Shown here piece by piece: positions 47,262 to 56,775 of a stretch of DNA of 64,000 bases; within the stretch, counting starts at the first letter, position 1, and each line of letters begins with the position of its first letter. The position numbers and the translations under genes were made by a program. The notes below the pieces were generated by a model that had not been told where the DNA came from, did not search any database, and worked only from the letters and a program-made list of their open reading frames with translations. Location: NCBI RefSeq assembly GCF_900114055.1, contig NZ_FORR01000011.1, forward strand, positions 57,432 to 121,431, read 5' to 3'. This DNA comes from Thermoflavimicrobium dichotomicum (lineage in GTDB: Bacteria; Bacillota; Bacilli; Thermoactinomycetales; Thermoactinomycetaceae).

Positions 47262-48235
47262 AATGGGAGAAAAAATGGATCTTTGGAGCAATGATCGCAT
47301 TGTTTTTGTTTGTATTGCCTTGGATTTATGACTCACGCAGTACACTCATTTTAATCACACAAATTTTTATCTTTGCCGTTTTCGCAATGAGCTATGATCT
47401 TTTGCTGGGATATACTGGCATTATATCGTTTGGACATGCGATGTTTTTTGGAATCGGGGCCTACAGTACAGGGATTGGATTGATGCGAAATGGAGAAACC
47501 TGGACTGCTTTGCTGTATGCATTAGGGATCACAGTGATTTTATGCTTGTTGCTCAGTCATGTGGTTGGCATGTTGTCTTTACGCTTAAAAAGTCATTATT
47601 ATGCGATGCTGACTTTGGCCTTCACGGGACTGCTTCAGGTTGGTGCGGAAAAATGGCGTAGCTTGACGAAAGGAAATGATGGTTTTACCTTTCATATCCC
47701 CGAATTTCTAATGGATCGAAAAATTTTCTATTTATTTTCTCTTCTCTTTATGATTATCATCTTTCTCTTTTTGTATCAGTTGATTTCTTCGCCATTTGGC
47801 AAAGTGCTTCAAGCGATACGGGAGAATGAGCGGCGTGCATTATCATTGGGGTATCAAGTGGTTCATTATAAAGTGTGGGCCAATGTCATCGCTGGTGTCA
47901 TTGCGGGTCTGAGTGGCATGGTGTATGCACTGAGTTTACGTTTTATCAATACATCCGTTTTCGCAGTAGATATTACCCTTGATGTGCTGTTAATGACCAT
48001 TATTGGAGGAGTTGGAACACTCTTGGGACCGATCATCGGGGCTGCCTTGATCGAAACAGCGCATGAAATGTTGACGGAATTGGCAGATGTGCATTGGCTG
48101 TTCGAACGTTGGATTATATTGTTTGGACTGATTTATATCTTGGTGGTTCTCTTTTTCCCAAAAGGGATTGTAGGTACCTGGAATGAGTGGATGAAGAAAG
48201 AGAGGTGGAAAAAATGGAATCGGTTGGGATTATGA
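47258..48235 (+). CDS. livM: ABC permease LivM type
   Basis: A 325-residue membrane permease, the second half of the channel: SYDLLLGYTGIISFGHAMFFGIGAYSTG near the start, the coupling loop FGKVLQAIRENERRALSLGYQV, and GGVGTLLGPIIGAALIE. The 3' end overlaps the ketoacyl-synthase-like gene by 22 bases. Confidence 0.94.
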   Translation: MKWEKKWIFGAMIALFLFVLPWIYDSRSTLILITQIFIFAVFAMSYDLLLGYTGIISFGHAMFFGIGAYSTGIGLMRNGETWTALLYALGITVILCLLLSHVVGMLSLRLKSHYYAMLTLAFTGLLQVGAEKWRSLTKGNDGFTFHIPEFLMDRKIFYLFSLLFMIIIFLFLYQLISSPFGKVLQAIRENERRALSLGYQVVHYKVWANVIAGVIAGLSGMVYALSLRFINTSVFAVDITLDVLLMTIIGGVGTLLGPIIGAALIETAHEMLTELADVHWLFERWIILFGLIYILVVLFFPKGIVGTWNEWMKKERWKKWNRLGL

Positions 48236-49227
48236 GTATTGGTCTATATCTGCCTGAGCAGCGCATGAGCAGTCAAGAAATTGCTGCAGCATCAGGTATT
48301 CCTGTTGAGGTAGTGGAGCAAAAAATGGGGATCAAAGAAAAAACAATTCCTGCTCTCGATGATCATCCTTGTGAAATGGGGATCCGTGCGGCCAAACAAG
48401 CCATCGATCGTGCAGGGATACAACCAGAAGAGATTGAAGTAGTGATTTATATCGGAGAGGAATACAAAGAATATCCTGTCTGGACAGCCGCGATCCATTT
48501 GCAACGAGAGATTGGAGCCGTCAATGCTTGGGCTTTTGATATCGCGCTACGCTGTGGTACATCCATTCTCGGAATGAAGCTGGCTAAAGACCTAATGACA
48601 GCTGATCCAGCCATTCGTACCGTCTTGCTGGCGGGCGGATATCGGAATGGGGATCTGGTCAATTATCAAAATCCGCGCACACGCTTTTTGTTCAATCTTT
48701 CTGCGGGAGGCGGAGCGATTCTTTTGCGCAGGGGATGGACTCAAAATGAGGTATTGGCGACTCATATCATCACGGATGGCTCTTTTTCCCAAGATGTGAT
48801 TATCCCAACAGGTGGAACCAAGATTTCTCACACTTGTGATGGCAAGGCCGGACGATGGGGGTATTTTGATGTTCCAGATGCAAAAGGAATGAAAGAAAGA
48901 TTGGAACGTGCCTCATTACAAAACTTCTTGGAGGCCATTCGCCAATCTTTACAGAAAAGCGGTCTTTCCGATAAAGATATCGACTACCTAGGGATTTTGC
49001 ATATGAAACGCTCTGCCCATGAAGCGATCTTAAAAGAACTGGGTTTATCTTCAGAACAGACCATCTATTTGGATCATTACGGACATATGGGGCAATTTGA
49101 TCAAATTCTTTCATTGGAACTTGGCTTGCAAGCAGGCAAAATCAAAGAAAGTGATGTCGTTGTGTTAGTAAGTGCGGGAATTGGATATGCCTGGGGTGCG
49201 ACAACAATCCGTTGGGGGAGGGTATAA
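48214..49227 (+). CDS. 3-ketoacyl-synthase-III-like (thiolase-fold) enzyme
   Basis: A 337-residue thiolase-superfamily protein of the FabH/HMG-CoA-synthase branch. The nucleophile Cys is in DIALRCGTSILG, and the candidate His is in GILHMKRSAHEA. The place of the FabH Asn (N-x-G-N-T) reads DHYGHMGQFDQ, so the usual Asn is replaced by His. It could make or cleave a carbon-carbon bond on a CoA- or ACP-bound acyl group. ATG 48214 follows GAGAGGTGG within livM. It is part of the ligase-transporter operon. Confidence 0.87.
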   Translation: MESVGIMSIGLYLPEQRMSSQEIAAASGIPVEVVEQKMGIKEKTIPALDDHPCEMGIRAAKQAIDRAGIQPEEIEVVIYIGEEYKEYPVWTAAIHLQREIGAVNAWAFDIALRCGTSILGMKLAKDLMTADPAIRTVLLAGGYRNGDLVNYQNPRTRFLFNLSAGGGAILLRRGWTQNEVLATHIITDGSFSQDVIIPTGGTKISHTCDGKAGRWGYFDVPDAKGMKERLERASLQNFLEAIRQSLQKSGLSDKDIDYLGILHMKRSAHEAILKELGLSSEQTIYLDHYGHMGQFDQILSLELGLQAGKIKESDVVVLVSAGIGYAWGATTIRWGRV

Positions 49228-49232
49228 AATAG

Positions 49233-50126
49233 GTGTCGACAAAAATCGTAAAGCGGACCATTTCACTTGCGAATGGAGAAACATTGGGTTATCGGGAAAG
49301 GGAAGGAGGAGAGCAAACACTCTTACTTATTCATGGGAATATGACTTCTTCCCAACACTGGGATGTGTTGATGGAGCGAATCGATCCGAAATATCGGTTA
49401 ATCGCTATTGATTTACGTGGTTTTGGACTTTCGACTTATCATCAACCCATTCAGTCGTTAAAAGACTTTGCCCAAGATATAAAGCTGTTGGTAGACCGAT
49501 TAAAGCTACGCAAGTTTGCGATGATGGGGTGGTCACTGGGCGGTGGAGTAGCGATGCAGTTTGCGGCCGATTATCCAGAGTATGTTGAAAAATGTATTTT
49601 ACTTTGCTCCATGTCGACACGGGGTTATCCTTTTTACCAATTTGATGAAACCGGTAAGCCCATGAAGCGATTGCAAACAAAAGAAGAAATTGCTCAAGAT
49701 CCACTCCGTTCCATTCCTATTTCCAGAGCATATCAAGAAAGAGATAAATCATTCCTAAGACAATTATGGAATGCACTTATTTATACCCAGCGCCAGCCTT
49801 CACCAGAGAAATATGAGATCTATCTGGATGATATGTGCACGCAACGGAATCTCGTTGATGTGTATCACGCTTTAAACCATTTCAATATCAGTAAAACACC
49901 CAATGAGTTGGGGAATGGAACGGGAGAAGTGGAAAAAATCCAAGCACCTGTCCTGATTCTTTGGGGAGAAAATGACTTGGTCGTGACCAAACCGATGACG
50001 ATGGAATTAATTGAAGATTTAGGAGAGAAGGCCAAAGTGGTTTCTTTGCAGAATTGCGGCCATTCTCCATTGATTGATGATTTGGAGCAGTTGGTCAAGC
50101 ATGTGAAATCATTTTTAGAAGATTAA
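49233..50126 (+). CDS. Alpha/beta hydrolase
   Basis: A 297-residue alpha/beta-fold hydrolase: oxyanion region LLIHGNMTSSQHW, nucleophile elbow MGWSLGGG, acid in ILWGENDLVV and the catalytic His in NCGHSPLIDD. It is close to esterases, thioesterases and C-C hydrolases of aromatic or fatty-acid routes. GTG 49233 follows GGGGGAGGG, only 5 bases after the upstream stop. Its place suggests release of a free acid from a thioester or ester. Confidence 0.9.
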   Translation: MSTKIVKRTISLANGETLGYREREGGEQTLLLIHGNMTSSQHWDVLMERIDPKYRLIAIDLRGFGLSTYHQPIQSLKDFAQDIKLLVDRLKLRKFAMMGWSLGGGVAMQFAADYPEYVEKCILLCSMSTRGYPFYQFDETGKPMKRLQTKEEIAQDPLRSIPISRAYQERDKSFLRQLWNALIYTQRQPSPEKYEIYLDDMCTQRNLVDVYHALNHFNISKTPNELGNGTGEVEKIQAPVLILWGENDLVVTKPMTMELIEDLGEKAKVVSLQNCGHSPLIDDLEQLVKHVKSFLED

Positions 50127-50149
50127 AGTAAAAGAGAGGAGAAAAGGAT

Positions 50150-50911
50150 ATGGGACGTTTGGAAGGGCGAGTCGCATTGATTACAGGGGCAAGCAGGGGA
50201 ATAGGAAAAGCAACAGCGACATTATTTGTGAATGAAGGGGCGCGTGTTTGTCTGGCGGATATCGATGAAGAGGGAGTAAAGAAGACTGCAGAAGAGCTGG
50301 CAACAGCTGGATTTGATGTATTTGCGCAGGTGGTGGATGTCACCCAAAAGGATCAGGTAGAAAGCGCAGTAGAGGAAACAGTGAAACGTTATGGACAACT
50401 TGATATTTTGGTTAATAATGCCGGTGTCATTCGTGATAACTTATTGTTTAAAATGACGGATTCGGATTGGGATACGGTCATGAATGTTCATCTCAAAGGA
50501 GCATTTTATTGCAGTCGTGCAGCACAAAAATGGATGGTTAAGCAAAATTATGGACGAATTATCAATTTATCTTCCATTTCCGCACTTGGCAATCGTGGAC
50601 AGGCAAATTATGCCGCAGCAAAAGCAGGGCTTCAAGGCTTCACCAAAACACTGGCCATTGAGCTGGGGAAGTTTGGCATTACTGTCAATGCCGTGGCTCC
50701 AGGATTTGTGGAAACAGAAATGACCAGGGCAACAGCTGAAAGAATGGGAATGAGTTTTGATCAGTTTGCAGAAGAAATCAAAAAATCGATCCCTGTCGGG
50801 CGGGTTGGCCATCCGGAAGATATTGCTCATGCGATTTTATTCTTTGCGCAAGAAGAGTCTTCATTTGTCAATGGTCAAGTGTTATATGTAGCAGGAGGAC
50901 CAACGGATTAA
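50150..50911 (+). CDS. fabG: FabG-like SDR reductase
   Basis: A 253-residue classical short-chain dehydrogenase: NADP(H) motif TGASRGIGKA, NNAG, Ser in NLSSISALG, catalytic Tyr-Lys in NYAAAKAG. It matches 3-oxoacyl-ACP/CoA reductases. As the last gene of the operon it probably reduces or oxidises a 3-keto acyl product of the thiolase-fold enzyme. ATG 50150 follows GAGAGGAG, and a terminator follows. Confidence 0.9.
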   Translation: MGRLEGRVALITGASRGIGKATATLFVNEGARVCLADIDEEGVKKTAEELATAGFDVFAQVVDVTQKDQVESAVEETVKRYGQLDILVNNAGVIRDNLLFKMTDSDWDTVMNVHLKGAFYCSRAAQKWMVKQNYGRIINLSSISALGNRGQANYAAAKAGLQGFTKTLAIELGKFGITVNAVAPGFVETEMTRATAERMGMSFDQFAEEIKKSIPVGRVGHPEDIAHAILFFAQEESSFVNGQVLYVAGGPTD

Positions 50912-50959
50912 AAATATGGAACTGAAAAAAGATGTCCCTTAATTGTTAAATATCCAATG

Positions 50960-50987
50960 CCCCATTTAGATGATGGGGAATTTTTTT
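50960..50987 (+). terminator. Terminator of the acyl-CoA/ABC operon
   Basis: Stem CCCCAT / ATGGGG followed by AATTTTTTT. Confidence 0.85.
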
Positions 50988-51133
50988 ACTGTATCGGAAT
51001 TGTTGAAGCTTTTGCGCAGGAATGCGAGGGAAGTGTATTCAAAAATGGTAAGGGGATTAATGAAAATAATTATTTACGAATCAATATAAAAAATATAAAA
51101 TTGTTAAAAAACATTAAAAAGGAGAGACGATCT

Positions 51134-51289
51134 ATGCAAATTGTGCAGAGAGTCCAGATGAAAATGAAACCTTCGGTGAACGAAAAAACAACAGAATATA
51201 GAATGGAGTATGATCAACGATGTCCATATCCAGAAACAATATCCATAAGCTCTATTGGGCTTATGTGTGGGGAAATGTTAATCTCTTAG
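51134..51289 (+). CDS. Possible leader ORF overlapping the MFS gene
   Basis: ATG 51134 has a good AAAAAGGAGAG ribosome site 10 bases upstream and opens a 51-codon frame (MQIVQRVQMKMKPS...) that overlaps the MFS gene start by 70 bases. The peptide looks non-globular. It may be a translated leader that couples or attenuates the transporter, or chance. Confidence 0.3.
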   Translation: MQIVQRVQMKMKPSVNEKTTEYRMEYDQRCPYPETISISSIGLMCGEMLIS

Positions 51290-52416
51290 CGCCGATTCTC
51301 GCCTTATTTTATTTACATCGAAATTTAAGTTGGACGGAACAGCTTTTTGTATTACTGACCTTTAGTGTATCGATTCTGATTTTTGAAGTACCTACAGGTG
51401 CGTTTGCAGATCGCTTTGGTCCCAAGACTTCATTTTATGCCGGTAGCCTTGTACGGTTTATTTCGCTTGCGTGCTTGTTGTTTTCTAAAGATCATATTTG
51501 GCTCATTTATTTAAGCCAGGTCTTGTCTGGACTTTCCGCTACGTTTTTTTCCGGCGCGGATGAAGCGCTCATCTATGAATCATTAAAACGGGATGACCGA
51601 GAAGAGGAAATGGGCACAGAGATTGGGAAAATCTATTCAGCCCGGATGGTCTCGACAATTGTAGGAGCAATCATCGGCGCATGGATCGGGAAGGATTTGA
51701 CTGAATGGCAGTTTGATTTGCTCATCCTGTTGCAAAAGGTTTGTGTGCTGATTCAGCTTGGTTTTCTTACCAAAGTGATAGAGCCACCTGCATTCGAACA
51801 CAATCGTGATCATCCGTGGAAACATGTGCACAGAGGCTGGAAAGAGATTCGGCAGGCACCTTATCTGTTACTCTTATTTGTCCATGTGACCGTGATTTTT
51901 ATCCCCACTTATATCTTTGATCATTTTAAAACTCCCTGGTATCAAAAGCTTTCACTTCCAGTTGCATGGATTGGGATCATTGTGGCGATCGCTAACTTTC
52001 TATCCTTTCTTGCTTCCCAACATCTTGGAAGAATTGTCTCCAAGGGACGGGAAGTGACTTGGATGTACTTGACTGGGGGAATCATTCTCATTGGATATCT
52101 CCTGCTTGTCTTATTCCCGAATATTTGGATTGCCATTTTTGTGTCTCTACTTATTCCTTTGGCGAATGCGATTCGAAATCCATTATATTCGCAACTCAGC
52201 AATGAATATATCTCCACAGGAAGTAGAGCAACTGCTTTATCTTTGCTTAGTGTATTAGATTCATTGTTTGATGTTTTAATCGTCATACCCATGGGGTTTG
52301 TTGCTTCTTCATTTTCTGTGTCTGGAACTGGCTTGATGGCTATTTTCCTGGGGTGTGCCGCATTTACATTGATTGGGTTATGTTTTCCAGTGAGAAGAAA
52401 TAAGGAGTCAGGATAG
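51220..52416 (+). CDS. MFS transporter
   Basis: A 398-residue major facilitator protein with about twelve spans. The loop 2-3 motif is FEVPTGAFADRFGPKTSFYAG (a D-R-x-G-x-K variant), typical of drug- or sugar-efflux MFS carriers. The central cytoplasmic loop (HNRDHPWKHVHRGWKEIRQAP) is charged. The substrate is unknown. ATG 51220 follows ATGGAG. It stands alone between two terminators. Confidence 0.9.
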   Translation: MSISRNNIHKLYWAYVWGNVNLLAPILALFYLHRNLSWTEQLFVLLTFSVSILIFEVPTGAFADRFGPKTSFYAGSLVRFISLACLLFSKDHIWLIYLSQVLSGLSATFFSGADEALIYESLKRDDREEEMGTEIGKIYSARMVSTIVGAIIGAWIGKDLTEWQFDLLILLQKVCVLIQLGFLTKVIEPPAFEHNRDHPWKHVHRGWKEIRQAPYLLLLFVHVTVIFIPTYIFDHFKTPWYQKLSLPVAWIGIIVAIANFLSFLASQHLGRIVSKGREVTWMYLTGGIILIGYLLLVLFPNIWIAIFVSLLIPLANAIRNPLYSQLSNEYISTGSRATALSLLSVLDSLFDVLIVIPMGFVASSFSVSGTGLMAIFLGCAAFTLIGLCFPVRRNKESG

Positions 52417-52420
52417 AAAG

Positions 52421-52452
52421 ATGGCCCGGAACCTAAAAGGATTCCGGGCCAT
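52421..52452 (+). terminator. Terminator after the MFS gene
   Basis: Perfect 11-bp stem ATGGCCCGGAA / TTCCGGGCCAT. The T run is weak. Confidence 0.75.
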
Positions 52453-52777
52453 TGATTAGTTGACCGAATCGGATTTGATATGATAAGGCGTTCAAAAGCG
52501 ACGAAGAAACAAGATTCAATTGTATTCTAAATGAAATAGCTCGTATACAGGATTACTGATCAAAATGTTTATCTTTTATTTATATCATAGATTAGTTTGT
52601 AATACAAACAAAGTAACTTAAAATACGAAGATCGGCCGTTAAAAGCCACGTGAAATAATAAATTTGCTTTACATGACCAGTATGAGCAAACAGAGTTGTT
52701 GAAAATAATGAGATCGCCAAAAATAAAAGCTGGGGGAAAAATCAAGAAACCCGCCCAATGAACGAACGGGTCAAAAG
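52453..52777. other. Gap with an orphan palindromic operator
   Basis: No gene is seen. At 52595-52609 GTTTGTAATACAAAC is a perfect 7-bp inverted repeat similar to the operator of the winged-helix gene at 37893. At 52749-52771 ACCCG/CGGGT pairs and probably ends the minus-strand genes that follow. Confidence 0.55.
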
Positions 52778-52919
52778 TTATTGATCAGGTCTTAATGATA
52801 TTACATGGGTTCCTTCCTCTGTTGCAACACGTTTGTCTTTGTCAATGTCCCTTTCTCGAACGCCAATGGAAATAGCAGCTTCAATCATCTGCAGAAATTG
52901 GATATAATATAAATAATTT

Positions 52920-52933
<14 letters not shown>
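52778..52933 (-). CDS. Possible 51-residue protein downstream of the DUF896 gene
   Basis: A minus-strand frame starts at TTG 52933 inside the DUF896 3' end, or at ATG 52888, and runs to TAA 52778. Its last part, IEAAISIGVRERDIDKDKRV, is charged and protein-like. It could be a small real gene or the C-terminal relic of a larger one. The ribosome site is poor. I do not recognise it. Confidence 0.35.
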
Positions 52934-53838
<905 letters not shown>

Positions 53839-53843
53839 ATCTG

Positions 53844-54908
53844 ATGAATTGGTCGTTGTTTGAGCAACTGACGCAAGCGCCTGGCGCTCCAGGATATGAA
53901 AGAGAAGTGCGGAAAATCATGCATGCCCATTTATCGGAAGTGGCAGATGAAATCATTCAGGATCGCCTGGGAGGTATTTTTGGTCAAAAGATCGGAAATC
54001 CCAAGGGACCCAAAGTGCTCGTAGCCGGGCATATGGATGAAGTCGCTTTTATGGTTAAGCATATAACAGAGCAGGGGTTTATCAAGTTTGAACCATTGGG
54101 TGGCTGGTGGTCCCAAGTAATGCCTGCCCAACGAGTCCATGTGTATACATATGATGGAAAGAGTATTCCGGGTATCATTGGTTCCATTCCTCCTCATCTC
54201 CTTTCGCCTGAAAAGCGCAAAAAACCGATTGAACAGTCCGAGATGTTTATCGATGTCGGGGCAGAGAGTAAAGAACAAGTGGAGGAATGGGGGATTCGTT
54301 TGGGAGATCCCATCATTCCATATGGGCCTTTTACAGAAATGGAAGGCGGAAAGCGAATCATGAGCAAGGCATGGGATAACCGCTTTGGTTGCGGTTTGGT
54401 TGTAGAAACACTTCAAGCCTTACGGTATGAATCCCATCCAAATATTCTCTATGCTGGAGCCACTGTTCAGGAGGAAGTGGGGTTACGTGGAGCGGCAGCT
54501 GCAGCCAATCTGATCGAGCCTGATGTCTTTTTTGCAGTTGATGCTGGACCTGCTGGTGATATTCCAGGAGTTAGAGATGGATTTGGCAAAATAGGAAAAG
54601 GGGTAGTGATTCGTTTATTTGACCGTTCCATGATTCCGCTGCCTCGTATGCGTGAATTCTTGCTGGATACAGCGGAATCTGAACAGATTCCTTATCAGTT
54701 CTTTGTATCTCAAGGTGGAACGGATGCTGGACGTGTGCATATATCAGGAAATGGCGTTCCATCCGCAGCCATTGGCATCTGTGCCCGATATATCCATTCG
54801 CATACAGCCGTGGTGGATAAGGAAGATATCGAGGCAGCCAAGGCATTTGTGGTAGCATTGGTAAAAAGGCTAAGCCGTTCGGTCTTTGAGTGGATCTTGG
54901 GAAGATAA
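53844..54908 (+). CDS. M42 family metallo-aminopeptidase
   Basis: A 354-residue co-catalytic di-metal peptidase (FrvX/YsdC/glutamyl aminopeptidase family). Metal ligands are in AGHMDEVAFMVK, SKAWDNRFGCG, ATVQEEVGLRGA, and AVDAGPAGD, plus a final His in YIHSHTAVVDKEDI. It is predicted to form a large cytosolic complex that removes N-terminal residues from peptides. ATG 53844 follows AAAAGGAGGAG, 5 bases after yneB, so the two are probably co-transcribed. Confidence 0.93.
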   Translation: MNWSLFEQLTQAPGAPGYEREVRKIMHAHLSEVADEIIQDRLGGIFGQKIGNPKGPKVLVAGHMDEVAFMVKHITEQGFIKFEPLGGWWSQVMPAQRVHVYTYDGKSIPGIIGSIPPHLLSPEKRKKPIEQSEMFIDVGAESKEQVEEWGIRLGDPIIPYGPFTEMEGGKRIMSKAWDNRFGCGLVVETLQALRYESHPNILYAGATVQEEVGLRGAAAAANLIEPDVFFAVDAGPAGDIPGVRDGFGKIGKGVVIRLFDRSMIPLPRMREFLLDTAESEQIPYQFFVSQGGTDAGRVHISGNGVPSAAIGICARYIHSHTAVVDKEDIEAAKAFVVALVKRLSRSVFEWILGR

Positions 54909-54910
54909 AA

Positions 54911-54946
54911 GAAATGGAGACGCAGAACGCGTCTCCATTTCTTATT
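54911..54946. terminator. Bidirectional terminator after the M42 gene
   Basis: Perfect 13-bp stem GAAATGGAGACGC / GCGTCTCCATTTC between two convergent genes. Confidence 0.9.
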
Positions 54947-55175
54947 TATATTCAACGGACTCATTCAGTGTATAATATACAATTTTGTCTGTTGGGATCA
55001 CCGTTGTAGAGTTTTTGTGATATTGTGTGTTAGGATGTGTTTTCCGTCTGTGAATGATCTGAGATTGCGGTCCGGCTGATTTCAACTTGTCAAATAAAGT
55101 AACAGCTTCTCGGCCTGAAAAAGTAAGCGGCTTTTCTTTCCCTACAAAGTAAATGTCTAAAGATACCTGTTTCAT
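54942..55175 (-). CDS. Small hypothetical protein
   Basis: A 77-residue mixed alpha/beta protein (MKQVSLDIYFVGKEKPLTFS...VYYTLNESVEYK) that I do not recognise. Codon use and the shared bidirectional terminator support it. The ribosome site is weak. A structured leader (55187-55240) lies directly upstream. Confidence 0.6.
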   Translation of the reverse strand: MKQVSLDIYFVGKEKPLTFSGREAVTLFDKLKSAGPQSQIIHRRKTHPNTQYHKNSTTVIPTDKIVYYTLNESVEYK

Positions 55176-55186
55176 CGTTTTTTCAA

Positions 55187-55240
55187 GGTCTATATTTCAG
55201 TGTATTGCCAATAGTTTGATGATTACTGGCAAGATAGACC
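55187..55240 (-). promoter_or_regulatory. Structured leader of the 77-residue gene
   Basis: GGTCTAT pairs with ATAGACC, and inside it TTGCCA pairs with TGGCAA, giving a two-step hairpin in the 5' leader. An AAAAGGAGG lies just before it. It could be an RNA control element. No known class fits. Confidence 0.35.
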
Positions 55241-55501
55241 TCTAAATATACCTCCTTTTGATTTTTATGTTCTCATTTTCAACTTCCCTAGGTGCCTTTG
55301 ATTAAAACATGTTTTTTGTTAACAATCTGTGAAGATGATCTGATGATCGGACGTTATTTGTCAAGCCAGGAAAAGTGGAGGAGCCTCTGGTATGAAAATC
55401 AGGAAATGGTTCATTGGAAAGGCGCCAGCAAGTTGTAACCATGATTCACTATTGATATCATCAAAGTAGAGAAAAAAAGATGGAACGAACGGAGTGAAAA
55501 T

Positions 55502-55687
55502 ATGGCATATCAGAAGTTCAATGAGCCAATGCTTGAAAAAATAATTCGCCAGACCAAAGCGACTTTGGCTATTGAAGGATTAATCATGACCAAACAGGAT
55601 GAAGAACTGATTAAAGCCAAATTACGCGGTGATATAAGTAGAGAAGAGTTCTTAAAGAGAGCGTTGGAGATGACACAGATTGGATAA
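55502..55687 (+). CDS. vbhA: VbhA-like antitoxin
   Basis: A 61-residue all-helical antitoxin. The inhibitory motif S/T-x-x-x-E-G/N reads TLAIEG (Thr21, Glu25, Gly26). In VbhA that glutamate enters the Fic active site and blocks ATP binding. ATG 55502 follows ACGGAGTG. It overlaps the Fic gene by 8 bases, the normal order of a class I Fic module. Confidence 0.88.
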   Translation: MAYQKFNEPMLEKIIRQTKATLAIEGLIMTKQDEELIKAKLRGDISREEFLKRALEMTQIG

Positions 55688-56330
55688 GTTTACACGTTAC
55701 TGGGATCGACAATCACGGTATTGTTACCCAGGAACATCGGTTTTAATCAATTTGGCCAATATTAAAGAACCACATCAACTGGCATTATTTGAGGTCAAAG
55801 TGACAGGGGTTCGGATTGCAGAATTATATGAACGCCCGATCTATGGGCAGTTTGATTTGGAACATTTAAAACAGATTCATCGGTATATATTTCAAGATGT
55901 TTATCCATTTGCCGGAAAAATCAGAGAAGAGAACATTACCAAAGGTTTTTTTACTTTTGCACAGGCCCCTTATATAGAGCCCTGTGCCCAGCATCTGTTT
56001 ATGGAGTTGGCACGAGAAAAATACTTAACGCGTTATCCTGTAGAGGAGTTTGCGAAGCGCGCAGCTTATTATCTAGCGGAAATCAATGTTCTCCATCCGT
56101 TTCCGGAGGGAAACGGGCGTGCGTATCGCGAGTTTATTCGCTGTTTGGCATTGCATGCGGGTTATGAGTTGGACTGGAGTCGAGTAGACAGACAAAAAGT
56201 GTTAAATGCTTCCATCCAATCTGTGACGGATTCGACTGATCTGGCCCATGTTGTTTGCGATTCCATCGTCAATCGTCAACCGAATCCAGATTTAAAGGCC
56301 TTTTACATAATAAGCGGACGAAGCGGTTAA
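55680..56330 (+). CDS. fic: Fic-domain AMPylating toxin
   Basis: A 216-residue Fic protein. The core motif HPFPEGNGRAYR (139-150) is intact: catalytic His139, the phosphate-binding GNGR and Arg150. The upstream flap region is present (REENITKGFFTFAQ). Fic toxins of VbhT/FicT type transfer AMP to DNA gyrase or topoisomerase IV. TTG 55680 follows TTGGAGATG in the antitoxin gene. It is the last intact gene before a decayed one. Confidence 0.9.
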   Translation: MDKFTRYWDRQSRYCYPGTSVLINLANIKEPHQLALFEVKVTGVRIAELYERPIYGQFDLEHLKQIHRYIFQDVYPFAGKIREENITKGFFTFAQAPYIEPCAQHLFMELAREKYLTRYPVEEFAKRAAYYLAEINVLHPFPEGNGRAYREFIRCLALHAGYELDWSRVDRQKVLNASIQSVTDSTDLAHVVCDSIVNRQPNPDLKAFYIISGRSG

Positions 56331-56331
56331 G

Positions 56332-56674
56332 ATGACCCTTGCGCTTCAAGCGCTAGGACTGAAATGGTTACGTATCAAGGGATACGTGGCAACAACCGAA
56401 CTGACTTTGCCAAGTAATTTACATTATAATGTCATTGGATACAATCAAAATGGGGAAATCTGTATCCTTGTAAGGCTAGTATGGATGATTACTCTTGAGA
56501 CGAAAAATGGTATCGGTACTTAAAATACAGCGATTACTTTTATTTCGTTTTTGATCCCATCTGATGAAGCGGAGTAAAGAGAAGAAACTATTTTTTGATC
56601 GGAAGAAACCTTTCAAAACGTTTTGCTTTCGGTTATTAGTACTCGGGGTACAAACCATTCATAAAATCGCTTAA
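56332..56674 (+). pseudogene. Decayed MmcB-like DNA repair protein
   Basis: The first frame reads LKWLRIKGYVATTELTLPSN then LHYNVIGYNQNGEIC, which matches the start of MmcB-like DNA-repair nucleases. A frameshift near 56463-56480 moves the rest (KASMDDYS-stop-DEKWYRYLKYSDYFYFVFDP) into the next frame with an in-frame TGA, and a further shift leads to a basic tail (KLFFDRKKPFKTFCF) ending at TAA 56674. It has three lesions in 340 bases and is clearly dead. It follows the Fic gene with no gap. Confidence 0.75.
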
Positions 56675-56775
56675 TCAAGATTAATCGCCTCCCTTGATAG
56701 CCGCGGAATAAAAAGAACGAATATTACTCAGAATAGTTGCAATTGTTTAGGGCAAGCTCCAAAAACGACCATAGA

